From Chloroflexota bacterium (GTDB taxonomy: Bacteria > Chloroflexota > Dehalococcoidia > DSTF01 > RBG-16-68-14): DNA of 16,806 nt. Each line of letters begins with the position of its first letter. Positions within the stretch are counted from its first letter, which is position 1. Positions 1-7,025 of the stretch are shown piece after piece. The DNA lies in NCBI GenBank assembly GCA_022561355.1, contig JADFRJ010000024.1, positions 1 through 16,806 on the forward strand. Reading direction: 5' to 3'. The notes under the pieces are model-generated. The model was not told the origin of the DNA and did no database searches. It saw nothing but the letters and a program-made list of their open reading frames with translations. The translations under genes and the position numbers were made by a program.

Positions 1-721
1 GCTTGCCTTGGGGAACGCGACGGCCGTGTTCGAGCAGCATCGCCCGGTCGGTGTACTTCTGAATCGAGGGCAGGTCATGGGACGCCATGATGATCGTGAC
101 CCCATCCTCGCGCAGCCGGCGGATGTGATTGAAGCACTTGCTCTGAAACTCGGCGTCTCCGACGGCGAGCACCTCGTCGATGAGGAGGATCTCGGGCTGC
201 ACGTGGACGGCGACGGCGAATCCAAGCCGGATCAGCATGCCCGAAGAGTAGGTGCGCATCGGTTGCTCGATGAAGTCGCCCAACTCCGCGAACTCGAAGA
301 TGCTGGGCAGGGCTTCGCGGGCTTCGTCCAGCGAGAGGCCGAGCAGGACGGCGTTGAGCAGCGCGTTGTCCCGCCCGGTCATTTGGGGGTGAAAGCCGGC
401 GCCGAGTTCCAAGAGGGCTGAGACGCGACCGTTGGCGACGACGCGGCCGGACGTGGGGTGCGTGATCCCGGCGATGATCCGAAGGAGCGTGCTCTTCCCC
501 GATCCGTTCGGCCCCGTGATCCCGAGGCACTCGCCCCGCTGGAGCGTAAACGAGATGTCTTGCAAGGCCCAGAAGTCCTTCGTACCCGCCGGCTTTCTTC
601 TGAAGATCGCGGCGGGCAGCGACAAGAGCGTCGTTTTCAGTTCCTGACCGCGTCCGGCGCGCAGCCGATAGCGCTTAGAGACGTCGCGAACCGTTACGGC
701 CGTGTTAGCGTCAGAGAGCAT
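1..721 (-). CDS. ABC transporter ATP-binding protein, polysaccharide/teichoic-acid export type (Wzt/TagH-like), 3' end cut by window
   Basis: Cytoplasmic ATPase that would energise export of a lipid-linked polysaccharide through the ABC-2 permease encoded just upstream. The ATG at 721 opens a frame that runs off the window edge, giving 240 codons. Visible motifs are Walker A GPNGSGKST (residues 70-78), a YSSGM signature (158-162) in place of the usual LSGGQ, Walker B ILLIDE (178-183) followed by VLAVGD, and the H-loop histidine in ASHD (about 215). The YSSGM form and the VLAVGD stretch after Walker B are typical of Wzt/TagH/RfbE ATPases. The ATG lies 11 nt inside the end of the permease gene, so the two are translationally coupled. 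Whether a C-terminal carbohydrate-binding domain follows, as in O-antigen Wzt, cannot be seen because the gene is cut. Confidence 0.9.
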   Translation of the reverse strand, partial: MLSDANTAVTVRDVSKRYRLRAGRGQELKTTLLSLPAAIFRRKPAGTKDFWALQDISFTLQRGECLGITGPNGSGKSTLLRIIAGITHPTSGRVVANGRVSALLELGAGFHPQMTGRDNALLNAVLLGLSLDEAREALPSIFEFAELGDFIEQPMRTYSSGMLIRLGFAVAVHVQPEILLIDEVLAVGDAEFQSKCFNHIRRLREDGVTIIMASHDLPSIQKYTDRAMLLEHGRRVPQGK

Positions 722-1481
722 CGGCGAATCCTGGTTCGAGGCGGCGGAACGTCTGACTGCCAACGATCACGGCGATGACGGTGAACACGAGCGCGGGCCA
801 GAGGTCGAGTCCCGGCAGTGTGTTGTGGATCAGGAGGTCGCGCCAGGCCTCCATGAGTGAGGTAAGGGGATTGATCAACAGGATGGGCTTCCATTCGTCT
901 GGCACTCGAGAAAGCGGGTAGAGGATCGGCGTCGCGTAGAACCCGACGTTGAGGACGACCTCCACAAAGTGTTCGAGGTCGCGGAAGAAAACGTCGATTG
1001 ATGCGATGACGAGGATCACGCCCATGAGCAGCATCAATTGCACTGCCGCCAGGATCGGGATGCCGATCAGCCACGTAGCGTTAGGATGCTGACCGGAGAC
1101 GCCAAGCAGGACGATGAATATCACCAGCGAGATCGCGAAATGAATGCCATTGTTGAGAACCGTCGCGAATGGAAGGACAAATCTCGGGAACGGGACCTTC
1201 TTTATCAAGGGCCCATTTGACGCGAACGCTGGCGTGGCCAGAAGGACTGACGACTGAAACCAGATCCAGGGGAAGAGGGCCGCGATGAGCACCAGATGGT
1301 AATCGGCAATCTGGAGGTCGACTAAGTAGCGGAACACCACATAGTAGACGCCGCCAAGCGCCAGGGGCTTCATCAGTGACCAAAGGAACCCCAGGGCGGT
1401 GTCCTGATAGCGGACTTTAAGGTCCCGCAGCGTGAGCAGGTATAGGAGCTCCCAGGCTCTACCCCGTGGTCGGATGGAAAT
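711..1481 (-). CDS. ABC-2 type polysaccharide export permease (Wzm/TagG-like), probable non-AUG start
   Basis: Integral inner-membrane partner of the ATPase at 721-1. The first ATG (1373) would remove a conserved family segment: the in-frame sequence upstream reads ELLYLLTLRDLKVRYQDTALGFLW, interrupted by no stop until 1521-1523, and this matches the usual amphipathic N-terminal opening of ABC-2 permeases. No ATG, GTG or TTG occurs in that extension. An ATT codon at 1481-1479 lies 8 nt after GAGGAG (1495-1490 on the minus strand), so I place the start there, giving 256 residues, a normal length for the family (about 260). Several hydrophobic segments follow, including an LMLLMGVILVIASIDVFFRD stretch and the characteristic NPLTSLMEAWRD near the end. 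A frameshift or start-codon loss is the alternative explanation for the missing start. Confidence 0.82.
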   Translation of the reverse strand: MSIRPRGRAWELLYLLTLRDLKVRYQDTALGFLWSLMKPLALGGVYYVVFRYLVDLQIADYHLVLIAALFPWIWFQSSVLLATPAFASNGPLIKKVPFPRFVLPFATVLNNGIHFAISLVIFIVLLGVSGQHPNATWLIGIPILAAVQLMLLMGVILVIASIDVFFRDLEHFVEVVLNVGFYATPILYPLSRVPDEWKPILLINPLTSLMEAWRDLLIHNTLPGLDLWPALVFTVIAVIVGSQTFRRLEPGFADAL

Positions 1482-1489
1482 GGTCAGGA

Positions 1490-1495
1490 CTCCTC
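1490..1495 (-). promoter_or_regulatory. Ribosome binding site GAGGAG upstream of an ATT start
   Basis: GAGGAG on the minus strand ends 8 nt before the ATT codon at 1481-1479. It is the only good SD match in the extension upstream of the permease's first ATG, and it decides the proposed non-canonical start. A CTG at 1487-1485 is a second candidate, but its spacing is much too short. Confidence 0.5.
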
Positions 1496-1528
1496 GCTCC
1501 GTGTGTGGTACCTTAGCGTATCAGGGGC

Positions 1529-1537
1529 ATTATGCCA
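1529..1537 (-). promoter_or_regulatory. Candidate extended -10 promoter (TGG-CATAAT) for the exporter genes
   Basis: On the minus strand a TG dinucleotide sits one base before CATAAT (1534-1529), the arrangement of an extended -10 element. No convincing -35 hexamer lies 16-18 nt upstream, which is tolerable for extended -10 promoters. Transcription would begin near 1521, about 40 nt before the proposed permease start. Confidence 0.4.
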
Positions 1538-1564
1538 GATCAACTGTGTAAGCGCGTATGGAGG

Positions 1565-1593
1565 TTGACACGTCTTTCCCGCTTGGCTAGGCT
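1565..1593 (+). promoter_or_regulatory. Sigma-70-type promoter for the TetR/hpt operon
   Basis: A perfect TTGACA (1565-1570) is followed after 17 nt by TAGGCT (1588-1593), which keeps the key T, A and final T of the -10 consensus. The start of transcription would be near 1600, immediately before the inverted repeat at 1611-1630. Confidence 0.55.
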
Positions 1594-1610
1594 GGGGTCA
1601 GACAAACGCT

Positions 1611-1630
1611 TGTTCGCCTCGGCGCGAACA
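1611..1630. promoter_or_regulatory. Inverted repeat, candidate TetR operator
   Basis: TGTTCGC (1611-1617) and GCGAACA (1624-1630) form a perfect 7-bp inverted repeat with a 6-nt spacer, 20 bp in total. It lies between the -10 element and the TetR start, the usual place for an autoregulatory TetR operator. Binding is inferred from position and symmetry only. Confidence 0.45.
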
Positions 1631-1645
1631 GCAGTGAGGTGACAT

Positions 1646-2305
1646 CTGGGTACTAGCACAAGCGCAGAGAGAACATCAGAGGGCCCCCGGAAAGTCCGGC
1701 GCGGGCCGCTGACGCGCAAACAGATACTCGACGCTTCGCTTAGGCTCTTCTCCGAGAAGGGATTTGCCCGCACGAGCGTACGCGACATCGCGCGTGGCGC
1801 CGGGATCACGGACGCCGCGATCTACTATCACTTTTCGTCGAAACGAGACCTCTTCGAAGCGCTCTTCGAGGAGCGAGGCATCTTGTCCGCTCTGAGCGAC
1901 CTGGAGAACGTGACGATCACGGAACAGCCGCTCGAGGAGACGCTCGTCGGGATTGCCGTGGCCGCGCAGGGGATTCTGCAGCGTAACAAGGACTTCATGA
2001 AGGTCCTGCTGAGCGAAGCGATGAGTGAAGACCCGGTGGCCACGGAAGACTATCGCCGGATCACCGAGCGCTGGCGAAACGCCGAGGCGCGGATCCTGCG
2101 GGAGTTCGTGCGCCGCGGCGAGCTGCCGCAGATGGACGTCGACGTGGCCGCGCGCCAGTTGGTCGTGCTTTCGGTCGGGCCGTTCACGGACGAGCTGATG
2201 TCGGGCGAAGACCAGGACGGCGAGGAGCCGTCCGCGGAGTTGGTGACACGCGTGCGCAGCGGTGTGGAGCGTTTCGTGAGAGGATTGCAGGCCTCGACGG
2301 CATGA
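1646..2305 (+). CDS. TetR/AcrR family transcriptional regulator, probable CTG start
   Basis: One-component repressor with an N-terminal TetR DNA-binding domain: TRKQILDASLRLFSEKGF, then TSVRDIARGAGITDAAIYYHF (helix-turn-helix) and SSKRDLFEALFEE, at about residues 22-75. The remaining 140 residues are a helical ligand/dimer domain of ordinary length. The frame is open from 1643, yet it has no ATG, GTG or TTG before a TTG at 1883, which would delete the whole DNA-binding domain. A CTG at 1646 lies 6 nt after GAGG within GAGGTGA (1636-1642), so I start there (219 residues). The alternative is a GTG at 1639 joined by a one-base frameshift near T1651. The stop overlaps the hpt start by 4 nt (ATGA). 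The ligand is unknown, and targets may include the divergent exporter and the gene's own operon. Confidence 0.8.
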   Translation: MGTSTSAERTSEGPRKVRRGPLTRKQILDASLRLFSEKGFARTSVRDIARGAGITDAAIYYHFSSKRDLFEALFEERGILSALSDLENVTITEQPLEETLVGIAVAAQGILQRNKDFMKVLLSEAMSEDPVATEDYRRITERWRNAEARILREFVRRGELPQMDVDVAARQLVVLSVGPFTDELMSGEDQDGEEPSAELVTRVRSGVERFVRGLQASTA

Positions 2306-3228
2306 CCATTGGGCCGCAGCCGCGACCGCCCAAAGAGACCGCCAACCTTGTACCGTTTGCCCATCCCAGCGAAGAAGAGTTCGCTGGGATTCTTGATTTC
2401 TACGGTGTGACGTGGGAATACGAACCGCGCACGTTTCCACTCCAGGAGAAGGAGGGCCGCTTGGCGCTGGCGTTTACGCCCGACTTCTACTTGCCAGACC
2501 TTGACCTCTACATTGAGTTGACGACGCTCAAGCAGAAGCTGGTGACGGAGAAGCACCGCAAGGTGCGCCTGCTGCAAGAGCGCTATCCGGAGGTGCGGAT
2601 CAAGCTGCTGCATCGCTCGGATTACCTGAGCCTGCTCGCGAAGTACGGGTTCGGCCCGTTCTCCGAGGTGGAGGTGGCGGGGATCCACGAGGTGCTGATC
2701 AGCGCCGCGGAGCTGGAGCGGCGCGTGAAAGAGCTGGGGGCGGAGATATCGCGCGATTACAGAGACCGCGAGCCGCTCTTGATCGGGGTGCTGCGTGGCG
2801 CGGCGTGCTTCATGTCGGACCTGATGCGCCACATCTCGCTGCCGCTCACGACCGACTACATGGCGATCTCCTCGTACGACGGCGAGCAGGGTGGAGCGGT
2901 CCAGATCACAAAAGACCTGGTGGAGCCAATCACGGGGCGAGACGTGATCGTGGTGGAGGACATCGTCGATACTGGGATGACGCTCAATACGCTGCTGGAG
3001 ACGTTGCGTTCGCGGAACCCGGCGAGCCTGGCGGTCTGCTCGCTGCTGGACAAGCCGGCGCGCCGGCTGCCCAAGGTGCCGATCGACTATTGCGGGTTCG
3101 TGGTGCCTGACGAGTTTGTGGTGGGCTATGGGCTGGACTTCCGCCAGAAGTTCCGGAACCTGCCGTTCATCGCGACGCTGAAGAGCGACTGGCTCAAGGT
3201 GTGGAAGACAGAAAAGCGCCCCGAGTAA
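2302..3228 (+). CDS. hpt: Hypoxanthine phosphoribosyltransferase fused to an N-terminal endonuclease-fold domain
   Basis: The C-terminal part (about residues 125-308) is a purine-salvage phosphoribosyltransferase that converts hypoxanthine or guanine plus PRPP to IMP or GMP in the cytosol. It shows the PPi-loop region GVLRGAA (162-168), SSYDG (190-194), the PRPP-binding loop VIVVEDIVDTGMT (215-227), and Lys251 in LLDKPA for base recognition. The first about 117 residues are an additional domain with FTPDFYLPDLDLYIELTTLK (58-77). This resembles the core of a PD-(D/E)XK nuclease fold, with Asp61 and Glu72, but Thr replaces the usual Lys of the ExK motif. HPRTs are normally about 180 residues; this one is 308. 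The ATG overlaps the TetR stop, so the two are co-transcribed. I recall similar N-terminal domains beside or fused to HPRT in Actinobacteria and Chloroflexi, with no function known to me. Confidence 0.92.
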   Translation: MTIGPQPRPPKETANLVPFAHPSEEEFAGILDFYGVTWEYEPRTFPLQEKEGRLALAFTPDFYLPDLDLYIELTTLKQKLVTEKHRKVRLLQERYPEVRIKLLHRSDYLSLLAKYGFGPFSEVEVAGIHEVLISAAELERRVKELGAEISRDYRDREPLLIGVLRGAACFMSDLMRHISLPLTTDYMAISSYDGEQGGAVQITKDLVEPITGRDVIVVEDIVDTGMTLNTLLETLRSRNPASLAVCSLLDKPARRLPKVPIDYCGFVVPDEFVVGYGLDFRQKFRNLPFIATLKSDWLKVWKTEKRPE

Positions 3229-3351
3229 CCTCCCGCTCGCGCTCCCGGCTTCATCCTCCCCCGGCCTTCCCGGCGCCCCTCCCTTGCGGGAAGCTCACCG
3301 TTTGTGCCGGCTTCGTCCACCGGTTGCCCATGCGATTAGCCACTCGGGACA

Positions 3352-3418
3352 AGGACTACTATAGTCCTAGCCCATAGAGCTGTCAAGGGATAACGGGTCA
3401 ATGTTGATAAGTTTTATC
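3352..3418. repeat. AT-richer gap with two small inverted repeats
   Basis: The gap between hpt and the small gene at 3475 holds AGGACT (3352-3357) paired with AGTCCT (3363-3368) over a 5-nt loop, and GATAA (3406-3410) paired with TTATC (3414-3418) over 3 nt. Neither is followed by a T-run, so neither is a good terminator. They could be operator-like sites for the downstream gene. No promoter with both hexamers at proper spacing was found. Confidence 0.3.
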
Positions 3419-3474
3419 TATCACAAGAGCGATTGTGCCCGCCCGCTGGCTGATCCACTACGATTCCAGTCTGC

Positions 3475-3738
3475 ATGAGCGCCTCGTGGTACCATTCCGC
3501 CATGCGAAACGAAACTGGCGGTCCTGAAATGATGAAGATACTGGAGCGGCGGTTGGGGCTGCCGATGGCGGCTACGTATGATCGTGTCCGAGGCGTTGAG
3601 CAGAAGGTGAAGGACATTTTCCCCGACACAGAGTTCGTCCTCGTTCTCGGTCCAGACGACACGCTTCACCTGCGGGTCTATGGCAGCACCGAATCCAGGA
3701 TGGGCGTGATCGAACTGGTCAAAGAGGACTTCGCCTGA
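3475..3738 (+). CDS. Small hypothetical protein (87 aa)
   Basis: I do not recognise a family. The product is acidic to neutral with a mixed alpha/beta pattern: a helix around MMKILERRLGLPM, then FPDTEFVLVLGPDDTLHLRVYG, which looks like two beta strands, and a final helix VIELVKEDFA. There is no signal peptide, membrane segment or metal-binding motif. The start is uncertain: ATGs at 3475, 3502, 3529 and 3532 are in frame and none has a clear SD; the conserved-looking part begins at 3529/3532. It lies alone between hpt and the ferritin-like gene on the same strand, with about 246 nt upstream and 137 nt downstream. Confidence 0.5.
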   Translation: MSASWYHSAMRNETGGPEMMKILERRLGLPMAATYDRVRGVEQKVKDIFPDTEFVLVLGPDDTLHLRVYGSTESRMGVIELVKEDFA

Positions 3739-3788
3739 GGGTTCCGCCAGGACCTGAGCGTTTCCTTTGCCGAATGTGGCGGGGTCAC

Positions 3789-3816
3789 TTGACAGGTCCA
3801 AGGGCGGCGATATACT
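3789..3816 (+). promoter_or_regulatory. Near-consensus sigma-70 promoter of the ferritin-like gene
   Basis: TTGACA (3789-3794) is followed by a 16-nt spacer and TATACT (3811-3816). Transcription would start near 3823, leaving a leader of about 53 nt. The spacer and -10 region (3801-3821) match those at 15309-15329 in 18 of 21 positions. Confidence 0.75.
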
Positions 3817-3820
3817 AGAT

Positions 3821-3839
3821 GCTAAGCCGTTATCTTAGC
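3821..3839. promoter_or_regulatory. Hairpin or operator at the transcription start
   Basis: GCTAAG (3821-3826) and CTTAGC (3834-3839) form a perfect 6-bp inverted repeat with a 7-nt spacer, extendable by a T-G and an A-T pair. It overlaps the expected transcription start of the ferritin-like gene, so it is either a repressor site or a 5' stabilising hairpin. Confidence 0.4.
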
Positions 3840-3875
3840 GTACCCTAACCTACTGATTCAGGAGGCAGACCACCT

Positions 3876-4937
3876 ATGCCCGACCAAGATACACTTCAGA
3901 CGCTCAAGGCGGATACGGCTGAGCCCGCACCGGTAGACCTTAGCTGGCTGGACCTGGACCAAACTTGGGGCATGACGGCCAAGCCCGGGAAGAGAGGCCT
4001 TACGCTGGACGAGGTCAATATCGGTCCCTACGGGCCACCCGAGGGCGACGAAAAGGAGATGACGTTCCGCCTTCGGGGCGCCGCAAAGCGGGACGGCGTC
4101 CCGCGACTCAGCTCTTACGCGGGAACGAAGGCCGACGTGTGGTCAGACAACGCGACGATGCTCTATGAGGAAGCGGTGCAGCGCCAATGGTCGTCGGCGA
4201 CGGACATCCCCTGGGAGACGCTGGAGCCACTGAACGACGACATTGAGCGGGCAATGTGCCAGCTCTGCACGTTCCTCACGGAGGTCGAGTTCATCGCGGG
4301 CGATACGCCTGGCCAATGGGTGCCGCGCGTGAGCAACGAGCACTTCGAGACGAAGCTGTTCCTGTGCAGCCAGATCATGGATGAGGCGCGGCACCTGGAC
4401 GTCTTCCGCAAGCGGGCGCTCGCCAACGGCGGCGGCCTGCTGCAATCCAGCCCGACGTCGTCGCTGCGCACGTTGATCAACGCGAAAGACTTCACCGAGA
4501 TGTCCGTGTTGATGCACGTGCAGGCCGAAGGCTTCATCCAGTCGATGTTCCGCATGGGCGAGCTGATCGCGCAGAACGAAGCTGAGAAGCGCATCTTCCG
4601 GCTGTGCGCACAGGACGAGTCGCGCCACCTGGGATACGGCGTCATGCACCTAAAGTACGTGCTGGAGCACGAGCCAGAGCGGCGCGAGGAGATCCACTCT
4701 TACCTGGACGAGGCCGAGAGCGCCGACCCGGAGACGGGAACGTTCGGCATCAACGTCGCGGAGTCCCTCATCGTGTTGCTGGCTGGCGGCCGGGACAACC
4801 CGGACGAAGGCTTCAATAAGTTCATGGCCTTGCGCAAGCGACAGGTGAATGAGTACATCCACCGCCTGCAGGTTGCGGGACTAGGGGACAGGGTCGACCG
4901 GATGGACCCGATCATGCGCATGGCGTTAGAGATCTAG
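3876..4937 (+). CDS. Ferritin-like di-iron protein (R2/oxygenase type, unknown substrate)
   Basis: A soluble 353-residue helical protein with a full set of carboxylate-bridged di-iron ligands: Glu136/Glu138 (TEVEF), E170xxH173 (DEARH), Glu218 (QAEGF) and E248xxH251 (DESRH). This two-ExxH arrangement is that of ribonucleotide reductase R2, bacterial multicomponent monooxygenase and AurF-like oxygenases, so an oxygen-activating oxidase, desaturase or hydroxylase role is plausible. The substrate cannot be told from sequence. There is no signal peptide. The start is supported by AGGAGG about 10 nt before the ATG, and by the strong promoter at 3789-3816. It is a single-gene transcript ending at the hairpin terminator 4961-4991, convergent with the acyl-CoA ligase. 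High expression is expected from the promoter quality. Confidence 0.85.
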   Translation: MPDQDTLQTLKADTAEPAPVDLSWLDLDQTWGMTAKPGKRGLTLDEVNIGPYGPPEGDEKEMTFRLRGAAKRDGVPRLSSYAGTKADVWSDNATMLYEEAVQRQWSSATDIPWETLEPLNDDIERAMCQLCTFLTEVEFIAGDTPGQWVPRVSNEHFETKLFLCSQIMDEARHLDVFRKRALANGGGLLQSSPTSSLRTLINAKDFTEMSVLMHVQAEGFIQSMFRMGELIAQNEAEKRIFRLCAQDESRHLGYGVMHLKYVLEHEPERREEIHSYLDEAESADPETGTFGINVAESLIVLLAGGRDNPDEGFNKFMALRKRQVNEYIHRLQVAGLGDRVDRMDPIMRMALEI

Positions 4938-4960
4938 AAGGCAAGAGCAGCTAGCAGCAG

Positions 4961-4991
4961 ACAGTCCCGGCACGTTTCGTGCCGGGACTGT
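4961..4991. terminator. Strong bidirectional hairpin terminator between convergent genes
   Basis: ACAGTCCCGGCAC (4961-4973) pairs perfectly with GTGCCGGGACTGT (4979-4991), and one more G-C pair closes a TTT loop. The plus-strand continuation TCTTCATTCT is T-rich. It lies 24 nt after the ferritin-like stop and 24 nt beyond the stop of the convergent ligase gene at 5015, so it can serve both. Confidence 0.85.
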
Positions 4992-5014
4992 TCTTCATTC
5001 TACACTCGCGCCGC

Positions 5015-6931
5015 CTATGCTGTGGCAGCGCTTTCCTGATCCGGTTCGGGCTCGCTGCTCGGCGCTTCTTCCTCAGGGACGCTGGTCTTCCAGCGTTCCA
5101 CATCGAACGAATCTGGTTTCGCGACCATGCCGCGGGCGATATCGCGCAACGCGGTCTTCGGCAGCGGCCGGTCGCTCAGCATGAGTTCGCTGACGCGCTT
5201 GTAGGGCGCCATCTTCTTTGCCAAATCATCTAGCTCCTGCTGTACGGCCGCGCGGATGGTCGCTTCCTTGACATCGTCCCCGCGGTCGGCGAGTTGCGCC
5301 AGCGTCGCCTCCACGTTCGGATAGACGATGGCGCCGACCTGGGTCTTGTTTCGGCGTTGTGTGGAGAGGACGCAGACCTCTTCCACGATGTCTATCGCGC
5401 CGATGTGATCCTCGATTTCGTCGGGCACGACCTTTTCGCCCGAATCGAGGACGATCACATACTTGCTGCGGCCGGTGATGTAGATGTTGCCGTCTTTATC
5501 CAGGCGGGCCAGGTCGCCCGTGCGCAGCCAGTCTCCGGCCATGGCGCGCGCTGTCTCCTCAGGCGCCTGCCAGTAGCCGGCGAAGACGTTGGGACCCCTG
5601 ATGACGAGTTCTCCTTCGCCGTGGAGTTTGACGTAGATCTCCTTCTCGGGCACGTCGATCAGGTCGACCTCGACGCCGTCGACGGGCGTGCCGACCGAGC
5701 CGACGTGATCTTCGTAGTAATTGCTGAATAAGAACTTGCGCCGGTTCCATGTTTGCCCAGCAACGCAGGGCGAAGCTTCTGTCAGGCCATAGCCCTGCAG
5801 CACGGGCAGGCCCAGCTTGAAGAACGCTTGCGCGACCTCCGGCTTGAGGGCGGCGCCTCCGCTGAAGGCGTAGCGTAGCTGACCGCCGAGTAGTTGGTGG
5901 ACTTCGCGGAAGACGAGGCGGCCCAGGTTGACGCCGATGCGGCGCTTGGCCACATCGACGACCCGCAGGCCGCGCTTGAAGAGTTCCATCTTGCCCTGTT
6001 GTTCGGCGCGCCTGAGGATCGTCCGGTACATCTGCTCGAAGAGCGCCGGGACAGCTATGAAGAGGGTGGGCTTTACTTCCTGGAGGCGGTCGCTCACACG
6101 GAGCAGATCGTTCTCGAACGTCAGCTCGAGGCCGGCGGCAGTTGAGGTGAGGAACATGATGAAGGGGAAGGCGTGGTGCATCGGAAGGACCAGGAGGAGG
6201 CGGTCCTTTTCCTCGGCCTGCGACTTGCGCCGAGTCGACTCGGCGTTGGTCATGAGGTTCTTGTGCGTCAACATGACGCCTTTCATGCCGCCGGTCGTTC
6301 CGGACGTAAAGATGATCGTCGCGAGGTCCTCGGGTTCGATGACGCGCTTGGCGACTTCCGCGCGGCTGTCGTCGGTTGCCTTAGAGGCGACTTGGTCGAA
6401 TGGGATCAAGCCTGGGCGGCCATGGCGCAGGAAGCCTGGTGGCTTGCCGGGCTTGGTTTCGTCGCTGCCGACGACGATGACGTGCTCGGGCGAGCCGAGG
6501 TGGCCTTCTAGCCGTTCGAGCGCTTTCGCCGAAATGATGACGATTTTGGCGCCTGAGCGTTTGACCAGCTCCTCGACCTCTTTGGTCCCGAGTTCGATGT
6601 ACAGCGGTACCCAGACGCCGCCGGCGATCGCGTTGCCGAACGCACCAACTACCCATGGGAGGCCGTTCTCGCAGATGATGGCGACGCGGTCGCCCTTCTC
6701 GTGGCCTAGGGCCACAAGGCCGGCGGCGAAGTCCTGGGCCTGCTGGTAGGCGCTCTCACTGGAAAGCTCCTCCCATTTGCCCTGGATCTTTTGGCGGTAG
6801 GTGACTTTTCCAGCGAACCTGGCTCGGGCATCGGCCAGCATGCCGGGAATCGTGAGGGGTATGGTGCTGGTGCGGATCAGCTCCTCGCCGGGGTCGATTG
6901 AGTCCTTGGGCTTGAACAGATTAATGACCAT
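5015..6931 (-). CDS. Long-chain fatty acid-CoA ligase (AMP-forming, FAA1/FadD type)
   Basis: A cytosolic or membrane-associated adenylate-forming enzyme of 638 residues that activates fatty acids to acyl-CoA via an acyl-AMP. The order of motifs is intact: A3 FTSGTTGGMKG (208-218), the FSGGAAL substrate region (357-363), A5 YGLTEAS (381-387), A7 WLRTGDL (468-474), A8 hinge GRSKYVIVLDSGEKV (487-501), and A10 with catalytic Lys592 in LPKTALRDI. The length and the FAA1-type insert (DVAKRRIGVNLGRLVFREVHQLLGG) fit long-chain ligases. The C-terminal about 20 residues are an acidic Glu/Pro/Ser tail of no known role. It is a single minus-strand gene with its own -10 element (7031-7026). An AGGAG about 12 nt before the ATG is somewhat distant. 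Confidence 0.93.
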   Translation of the reverse strand: MVINLFKPKDSIDPGEELIRTSTIPLTIPGMLADARARFAGKVTYRQKIQGKWEELSSESAYQQAQDFAAGLVALGHEKGDRVAIICENGLPWVVGAFGNAIAGGVWVPLYIELGTKEVEELVKRSGAKIVIISAKALERLEGHLGSPEHVIVVGSDETKPGKPPGFLRHGRPGLIPFDQVASKATDDSRAEVAKRVIEPEDLATIIFTSGTTGGMKGVMLTHKNLMTNAESTRRKSQAEEKDRLLLVLPMHHAFPFIMFLTSTAAGLELTFENDLLRVSDRLQEVKPTLFIAVPALFEQMYRTILRRAEQQGKMELFKRGLRVVDVAKRRIGVNLGRLVFREVHQLLGGQLRYAFSGGAALKPEVAQAFFKLGLPVLQGYGLTEASPCVAGQTWNRRKFLFSNYYEDHVGSVGTPVDGVEVDLIDVPEKEIYVKLHGEGELVIRGPNVFAGYWQAPEETARAMAGDWLRTGDLARLDKDGNIYITGRSKYVIVLDSGEKVVPDEIEDHIGAIDIVEEVCVLSTQRRNKTQVGAIVYPNVEATLAQLADRGDDVKEATIRAAVQQELDDLAKKMAPYKRVSELMLSDRPLPKTALRDIARGMVAKPDSFDVERWKTSVPEEEAPSSEPEPDQESAATA

Positions 6932-7025
6932 GCGGGGCCGTAGCTCCTCTCCTACTTTCCGCTCCCGGTGTTGAGTGCCGGCTCATGGCGAGCACGGTTG
7001 CATGCCAGGATCCTCACGCTCTTGC

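Noticed and set aside
1676..2832. Two long minus-strand open frames (254 and 260 codons) across the TetR and hpt genes
   Set aside because: Antisense shadows of GC-rich coding sequence, His/Arg/Gln-rich, no motifs; the plus-strand genes have clear families.
5928..6749. 273-codon plus-strand open frame
   Set aside because: Antisense to the acyl-CoA ligase, which has all its motifs in the other frame; the product is Arg/Ser/Thr-rich without any domain.
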